Positions 7,299 to 10,898 of a stretch of 10,898 nt of DNA are shown here, in pieces (the first letter of the stretch is position 1; each line of letters begins with the position of its first letter). The stretch comes from an uncultured Sulfurovum sp. (GTDB lineage: Bacteria; Campylobacterota; Campylobacteria; Campylobacterales; Sulfurovaceae), in NCBI GenBank assembly GCA_902727905.1, contig CACVAR010000007.1:1-10898 (forward strand), written 5' to 3'. The notes below the pieces were generated by a model. That model was not told the DNA's origin. It was given only the letters and a program-made list of their open reading frames with translations, and searched no databases. A program made the translations under genes and the position numbers.

Positions 7299-9022
7299 AA
7301 AATTTAATCTTATATATTTTTTTATTTTCAAGCCTTTTATTTTCTAACGAAACTTGTGAAGAACGATTAACAGGAGAAAATGGAATAAATAAGCAATTTA
7401 TGAAAACAATTACTATGCTTAAAATAGATGATGTTGAAAATACAGATCATTATATTTCAGCCAGTTCAAATATGTCTAGTACAGGTTTAGAGTTTCTAAA
7501 CTTTAACACAAAAGATTGTACAGCACCACAAAAAAGAAAGCTTAAATTTTATCAAGCAATTGTTGAATTATTTGGATTAAATAAAGGAAACTTTATTATT
7601 CCTGAAAAAATTGCCAATAACAACCATAATGAAAAAGATGATTTATTTGAAAGTTTAGATTATACACCTGTTTCTACACCTGTAATTCATGAAAACCATA
7701 AATATACCAAGGAACATATTCAAAATATTTTAGCATATCAAAAAATTGATATTCAAGATGTAGATATTAATTCTTTACAAGAAAAAATTTTAGATATATC
7801 TGAAAACTTTGTAGCAAATGAAACTATAGGAAGTGTTGAAAAGAAGCTTTCAATAATGTTAGGAAACAATATTAAAGAATATAAAGCAAGTAATAGCTTA
7901 GCTGACTCTTTTTTTGCTATTGCTGAAAATAAATTACTCTATAATAACCCTTCATGGTTAGCCATGAACTTTTATGATACTATTGATACAAAAAGCATTG
8001 ATGACTTTACCTCTATTCCAATAGTAAGAAGTGACTTAATTACAAGTGATATGGATAGTAATAAAAGTTATGTATACTATATGCCTAAAAATAATGATAA
8101 AAATGAATCTTCTAAATATCATTACTTTTTAGCTAAAGATGGTAACATTAATCCAGCGAGTGAGATGGAAGCAACCCTTCACTATTTTTTTGATGAAGAG
8201 GATAGTAGCATACGAAAAGAGAGAATTTGCCAATATCACAATAGATATATATTACTAAAACAGCTTTTTACAAAATTTAAAGTGAACAAGTTCCCAAAAG
8301 ATTTTAACTGTGACTTAAAGAAAGAGGATGTTTCTGACTATAAATATAATTTTGTGTATGTTACAAGTGGAGAGGAAAATTCTGAAACTTATGGGCATAC
8401 TATGTTACATGTCTACAGAGGAGAACGTCTACAAGAAGAAAAAGTAGAAAATACACAAGATGATTTAGGAGCTAGTGTTTTTAAATCAACAATAAATAAG
8501 ATAAAGACTACATCTTCTAAAAAACAAAAAAATATAGAAGACTTAAACAATTCAAAAATGGTTTCAGACGATATGTATATCAATTTTGGAGTACCAGATG
8601 AAGAAAGTAGTGGTTTTGTCAATAAATTAAAAGCTTTTTTTGGAGGTCTTTATGGCATCTTTACATTTCATGAAGAATCAACTTTTTTACCAAGAAACTA
8701 TAATAATCGAATGATTATAAAAGTACCTATTACTTCTTTAGATAAAGATCTAGACAAAAAATTATTGTTAGAAGCACATCTCAGACATATTCAAAAACAC
8801 ATTCAAGGACAAAACAGTTCAAATGATATTTTATTTAAATTCCCGTACAAATTTGTTTCTAAAAACTGTGCTTATATAATGAGTGATTTAATTGAAGTTC
8901 CTTTACCTCATTTACGAGAAAAATTTAATAAGGAAAAGTATTTTAGTTTTGCTCCAAAAGATATGTTTAAATTACTAGAAGGAGAAATCAATGTTAATCA
9001 ACATCAAACAAGTAACCCTTAA
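7295..9022 (+). CDS. DUF4105 / Lnb N-terminal-domain-like periplasmic protein, 575 residues
   Basis: A signal peptide is visible at 1 to about 18 (MKNLILYIFLFSSLLFS). Residues about 20-195 are an unrecognised extension. From about 200 the chain follows the DUF4105 pattern: NPSWLAMNFYD (218-228), YFLAKDG (277-283), SEMEATLHYFF (289-299), a Cys-x-Tyr-His-Asn-Arg-Tyr block at 312-318, YVTSGEENSETYGHTMLHV (355-373), YINFG (428-432), KAFFGGLYGIFTF (446-458), and the KNC segment with Cys525. His368 followed by Cys525 is the order of circularly permuted papain-like (NlpC/P60, LRAT-type) enzymes. The family domain is also known as the N-terminal domain of Lnb, reported as a lipoprotein N-acyltransferase in Bacteroides. 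The actual substrate here is not shown, and acyltransferase or peptidase/amidase activity are both possible. A hydrophilic insert (about 378-424) separates the His motif from YINFG. The gene overlaps its neighbours on both sides. Confidence 0.85.
   Translation: MKNLILYIFLFSSLLFSNETCEERLTGENGINKQFMKTITMLKIDDVENTDHYISASSNMSSTGLEFLNFNTKDCTAPQKRKLKFYQAIVELFGLNKGNFIIPEKIANNNHNEKDDLFESLDYTPVSTPVIHENHKYTKEHIQNILAYQKIDIQDVDINSLQEKILDISENFVANETIGSVEKKLSIMLGNNIKEYKASNSLADSFFAIAENKLLYNNPSWLAMNFYDTIDTKSIDDFTSIPIVRSDLITSDMDSNKSYVYYMPKNNDKNESSKYHYFLAKDGNINPASEMEATLHYFFDEEDSSIRKERICQYHNRYILLKQLFTKFKVNKFPKDFNCDLKKEDVSDYKYNFVYVTSGEENSETYGHTMLHVYRGERLQEEKVENTQDDLGASVFKSTINKIKTTSSKKQKNIEDLNNSKMVSDDMYINFGVPDEESSGFVNKLKAFFGGLYGIFTFHEESTFLPRNYNNRMIIKVPITSLDKDLDKKLLLEAHLRHIQKHIQGQNSSNDILFKFPYKFVSKNCAYIMSDLIEVPLPHLREKFNKEKYFSFAPKDMFKLLEGEINVNQHQTSNP
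8979..8986 (+). promoter_or_regulatory. Ribosome-binding site inside the DUF4105 gene for the alpha/beta hydrolase
   Basis: AAGGAGAA lies four bases before the ATG at 8991, inside the last codons of the DUF4105 gene. It supports the overlapping start of the hydrolase (32 bp overlap, different frame) and suggests coupled translation. Confidence 0.65.
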
Positions 9023-9863
9023 ACACTATATATTTATAGTGTTACTAAGTAGTTTATTTATAGGGTGTACTAATAAGATCTTATATCATCCACCTAAAAA
9101 TAATATACCGTTAACCCAACAGTACCATTATGATGAAAGAAATATTTCAACAGTAGATAAAGAACTTTTATCGGCTGTTGAATACTATACACCTGAAGAA
9201 AAGAGTCAGGGAGTCCTCCTCTTTCTTCATGGAAATGCTGATAATATCTATTCTGCTCAAAATACAGGTCTTCTTTTTTTAGAAGGAGGGTATAATGTAC
9301 TATTAGTAGATTATAGAGGCTATGGAAAATCTACAGGTAAGCCATCTCCTAAAGGATTAAATTTAGATATACAGGCAATGATTCAATACTTAAACAAGGA
9401 GTATGACAATATTTATATTTATGCTCAAAGTATAGGAGGTACATCTTTCCTTGGTGCTTTGGATGAAATAGATAAATCAAAAATTCGAGCCATAACTACT
9501 GAAGGATCATTTTTCTCATATAAACAACTTGCAGATAAAATGGGAATTCATATACCTTTTACTAATTATAAAGAGTTAATGTCTTATGCTCCTATATCTA
9601 CGAAAGAAACAAGCATTCCTTTATTGATTATTCACAGTACAGAAGATGAAATAATTCCTTATAGTCAAGGGTTAGCACTAAGCCAACACTTTAAAAAAGC
9701 TAAACATCTACCTACCACAGGTAAACACTTAGGCTATCTCTCTTCTAGTTTTAAATTAAAACAAGTATTTAGATTTTTTAATGACAATAAGAATTATAAA
9801 TATATTACTCCAATAGAAAACAATATTTCTAATGAGAATAATGTTTCAATAAGTGTACAGTGA
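8991..9863 (+). CDS. Lipoprotein alpha/beta hydrolase (Bem46/ABHD13-like serine hydrolase)
   Basis: The N-terminus has basic residues, a hydrophobic span (13-24) and a lipobox F-I-G-Cys26, so the enzyme is probably lipid-anchored and faces the periplasm. The fold is clear: an oxyanion-type HGNAD (80-84), DYRGYGKSTG (107-116), the nucleophile elbow AQSIGG with Ser147, the acid in HSTEDE (Asp219, with Glu220 next to it), and GKHLGY with His246. The elbow has Ala145 where Gly is more usual, which is tolerated in the superfamily. Relatives include Bem46/ABHD13-type hydrolases and lipoprotein hydrolases beginning with a similar LYHPP segment. They hydrolyse esters, thioesters or amides, and the substrate here is unknown. 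The start overlaps the DUF4105 gene and has its own ribosome-binding site. Placement next to an Lnb-like protein suggests envelope lipid or lipoprotein work, which is an inference. A hydrophilic Asn-rich tail (about 266-290) ends the chain. Confidence 0.88.
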   Translation: MLINIKQVTLKHYIFIVLLSSLFIGCTNKILYHPPKNNIPLTQQYHYDERNISTVDKELLSAVEYYTPEEKSQGVLLFLHGNADNIYSAQNTGLLFLEGGYNVLLVDYRGYGKSTGKPSPKGLNLDIQAMIQYLNKEYDNIYIYAQSIGGTSFLGALDEIDKSKIRAITTEGSFFSYKQLADKMGIHIPFTNYKELMSYAPISTKETSIPLLIIHSTEDEIIPYSQGLALSQHFKKAKHLPTTGKHLGYLSSSFKLKQVFRFFNDNKNYKYITPIENNISNENNVSISVQ

Positions 9864-9873
9864 AGTATAGAAT

Positions 9874-10053
9874 ATGAAAACTGAATTATTGGTACCAATT
9901 ATAGGTGGTGTTTTTTTACTTGTCTCAACTATCGTTACTATTGTTTTTACTAACTCTAGTAATAAGGAATCAAGTAAAGTTCAATTTAGTTCTACTACAT
10001 ATGATAATAGTACTCATATCGATGAAGTAGAGAATCTTACTATTAATCAATAG
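9874..10053 (+). CDS. 59-residue single-span membrane protein
   Basis: The ATG at 9874 follows the hydrolase stop by ten bases, with only a weak GTGAAG-like element in front, so translation may depend on the upstream gene. A hydrophobic span covers about residues 5-26 (LLVPIIGGVFLLVSTIVTIVF). The remaining 33 residues are polar and Ser/Thr/Asn-rich, and would lie outside the membrane. The last eight residues (VENLTINQ) resemble VKNMTVNQ at residues 82-89 of the next gene's product, and the DNA there matches at about 20 of 27 bases. It could therefore be a truncated partial paralogue or a partner of that protein. No family is recognised. Confidence 0.6.
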   Translation: MKTELLVPIIGGVFLLVSTIVTIVFTNSSNKESSKVQFSSTTYDNSTHIDEVENLTINQ

Positions 10054-10067
10054 AAAAAAGGAAAAAA

Positions 10068-10691
10068 ATGTTATACATAAAAAAAGCTGTAATACTAGCA
10101 GCTTTATTATCAATTCTCCCAATTTATTTACTATGGGGAGAACATCAAATTAAAACATCAAACTCAAAATATCAAGCAAATAAAAAGCGTACGATAATTA
10201 ATAATAATGTGCTTGATGGTAATGATAAAATAGATGTTGTAGCTAAGGATGTAAAAAAGTTATTAAAAACTCAATCTAAAAATGGTGATAAAATAGTTAA
10301 TGTTAAAAAGGTTAAAAATATGACTGTTAATCAATATGATGAGAGTATACATAAGACTTATCAATCAATAAATTATTTTGGAAATAAGACACAATGTTCT
10401 ACTAATTGTGGTGTTGCATTGAAAGGATGGAATAATGCAAAAAAATATTGTATTGCAAGGAAAGGACAACTTCCTAGTAAAAAAGATATAAGTAATAACT
10501 CAAGATATAATAAGAAAGAGTGTTTAAGTTGTACATATTGGACAAGGACTGAAGCAATGCGTTTTAATAAAATTAAAAAGAAAAATGTTTCCTATGACCC
10601 TAAAGAGGTTCTTGTTTATATTCCATCACAAGAAGAGTTTTTACAATATGATACAACTTTAACTTATGTTGCAACTTGTGTATCAAATTAA
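10068..10691 (+). CDS. Membrane-anchored Cys-rich protein with DUF1566/Lcl-like C-terminal domain
   Basis: The start is an ATG behind an A-rich AAGG element 14 bases after the previous stop. Residues 5-23 form a signal anchor or signal peptide (KKAVILAALLSILPIYLLW). Residues about 40-90 carry short repeated DKI-type strands (NDKIDVV, GDKIVNV), possibly beta-rich. The C-terminal half (about 105-207) has Cys110, Cys114, Cys128, Cys152, Cys155 and Cys204. It follows the order W-x-x-A-x-x-Tyr-Cys (121-128), a Leu-Pro motif (GQLPSKKDI, 133-141), YWTRTEA (157-163) and a final ATCV. This order resembles DUF1566/Lcl C-terminal domains, a C-type-lectin-like fold used for surface binding. The assignment is by eye and the domain is divergent. 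It may be an extracytoplasmic adhesion or sensing protein. It is the last clear gene of the operon. Confidence 0.7.
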   Translation: MLYIKKAVILAALLSILPIYLLWGEHQIKTSNSKYQANKKRTIINNNVLDGNDKIDVVAKDVKKLLKTQSKNGDKIVNVKKVKNMTVNQYDESIHKTYQSINYFGNKTQCSTNCGVALKGWNNAKKYCIARKGQLPSKKDISNNSRYNKKECLSCTYWTRTEAMRFNKIKKKNVSYDPKEVLVYIPSQEEFLQYDTTLTYVATCVSN

Positions 10692-10752
10692 TAGAGAGTA
10701 ATACTATTATTCTGACCATAACAATACAACTATTTTGGTACGTGTTACACTC

Positions 10753-10898
10753 ATGTTTAACAGACCCATTACTACAACAGCTTATGATGTTAGGAAAAAT
10801 ATTGGATTGGGTTATAAAGGAGATGAGATAAGTCGAAGGTTCCCTAAACTTTGGTCATCTGTTGAACATTGGCGAGTTGACGAAGGATGGTTTGAGTA
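10753..10898 (+). CDS. Start of a possible plus-strand gene running off the right edge (partial)
   Basis: An ATG at 10753 opens a frame that runs to the window edge for 48 codons, and the frame is open back to 10702. The product begins MFNRPITTTAYDVRKNIGLG and contains GDEISRRFPKLWSSVEHWRV, which has the feel of a helix-turn-helix but is not recognised. No clear ribosome-binding site precedes the ATG. A TTG at 10735 is an alternative start. The DNA looks less AT-rich by eye and uses codons such as CCC, AGG and GAC that are rare in the preceding operon, so it may have a different origin. It could also be the remnant of a broken gene. Confidence 0.45.
   Translation, partial: MFNRPITTTAYDVRKNIGLGYKGDEISRRFPKLWSSVEHWRVDEGWFE

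Noticed and set aside
8413..8622. Minus-strand 69-residue reading frame inside the DUF4105 gene
   Set aside because: It is an antisense shadow of a well-supported coding region, in its low-complexity insert.
10689..10709. TAATAG and CTATTA inverted repeat just after the last operon gene, considered as a terminator
   Set aside because: The stem is only six AU-rich pairs around a nine-base loop and no T-run follows.
1..10898. CRISPR array, tRNA, rRNA, insertion-sequence ends or transposase
   Set aside because: I saw no regularly spaced repeats, cloverleaf-like segments, terminal inverted repeats or transposase motifs in either strand.

Overview
The window is very AT-rich. It has strong purine-rich ribosome-binding sites, tightly packed genes, and several exported proteins with lipoprotein-type signal peptides. 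This looks like a Gram-negative bacterium, and the style resembles Campylobacterota (Arcobacter or Sulfurimonas-like). That placement is an inference from composition and gene style only, because no rRNA, tRNA or housekeeping marker is present.

Left half (about 1-5838, all minus strand). A 1224-residue cytoplasmic protein begins at 5838. It has a long TPR array, a coiled-coil linker and a C-terminal CHAT (caspase-like) protease domain with an apparently intact His1100/Cys1140 dyad. Its leader can fold into a hairpin that buries the Shine-Dalgarno sequence. Downstream on the same strand, after 158 bp, is a 641-residue soluble protein that I do not recognise, started at TTG. The gap holds a 23-bp near-perfect palindrome and a plus-strand nine-codon micro-ORF with a good ribosome-binding site. 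A further minus-strand gene may begin at position 46 and run off the left edge.

Divergent gap (5839-6143). This 305-bp, AT-rich spacer contains the CHAT leader hairpin and two copies of an imperfect direct repeat 59-60 bp apart. It presumably carries both divergent promoters.

Right half (6144-10691, all plus strand). Six closely spaced genes look like one operon, and every product is predicted to be exported or membrane-anchored. In order they are: a coiled-coil, Ser-rich probable lipoprotein; a 34-residue micro-lipoprotein; a DUF4105/Lnb-like periplasmic protein with His368 and Cys525; a lipoprotein alpha/beta hydrolase with a Ser147/Asp219/His246 triad; a 59-residue single-span membrane peptide; and a membrane-anchored Cys-rich protein whose C-terminus resembles DUF1566/Lcl-type C-type-lectin folds. 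Two of the junctions overlap (7295 and 8991), so translation is probably coupled there.

At the right edge (10753-10898), a reading frame that looks less AT-rich than its neighbours runs out of the window. It may be the start of an unrelated gene.

Working picture: a cytoplasmic TPR-CHAT protease with an unknown same-strand partner lies head-to-head with an envelope operon that encodes lipoproteins, a lipoprotein-acyltransferase-like family member and a hydrolase. A functional link between the two halves is a hypothesis based on adjacency alone.
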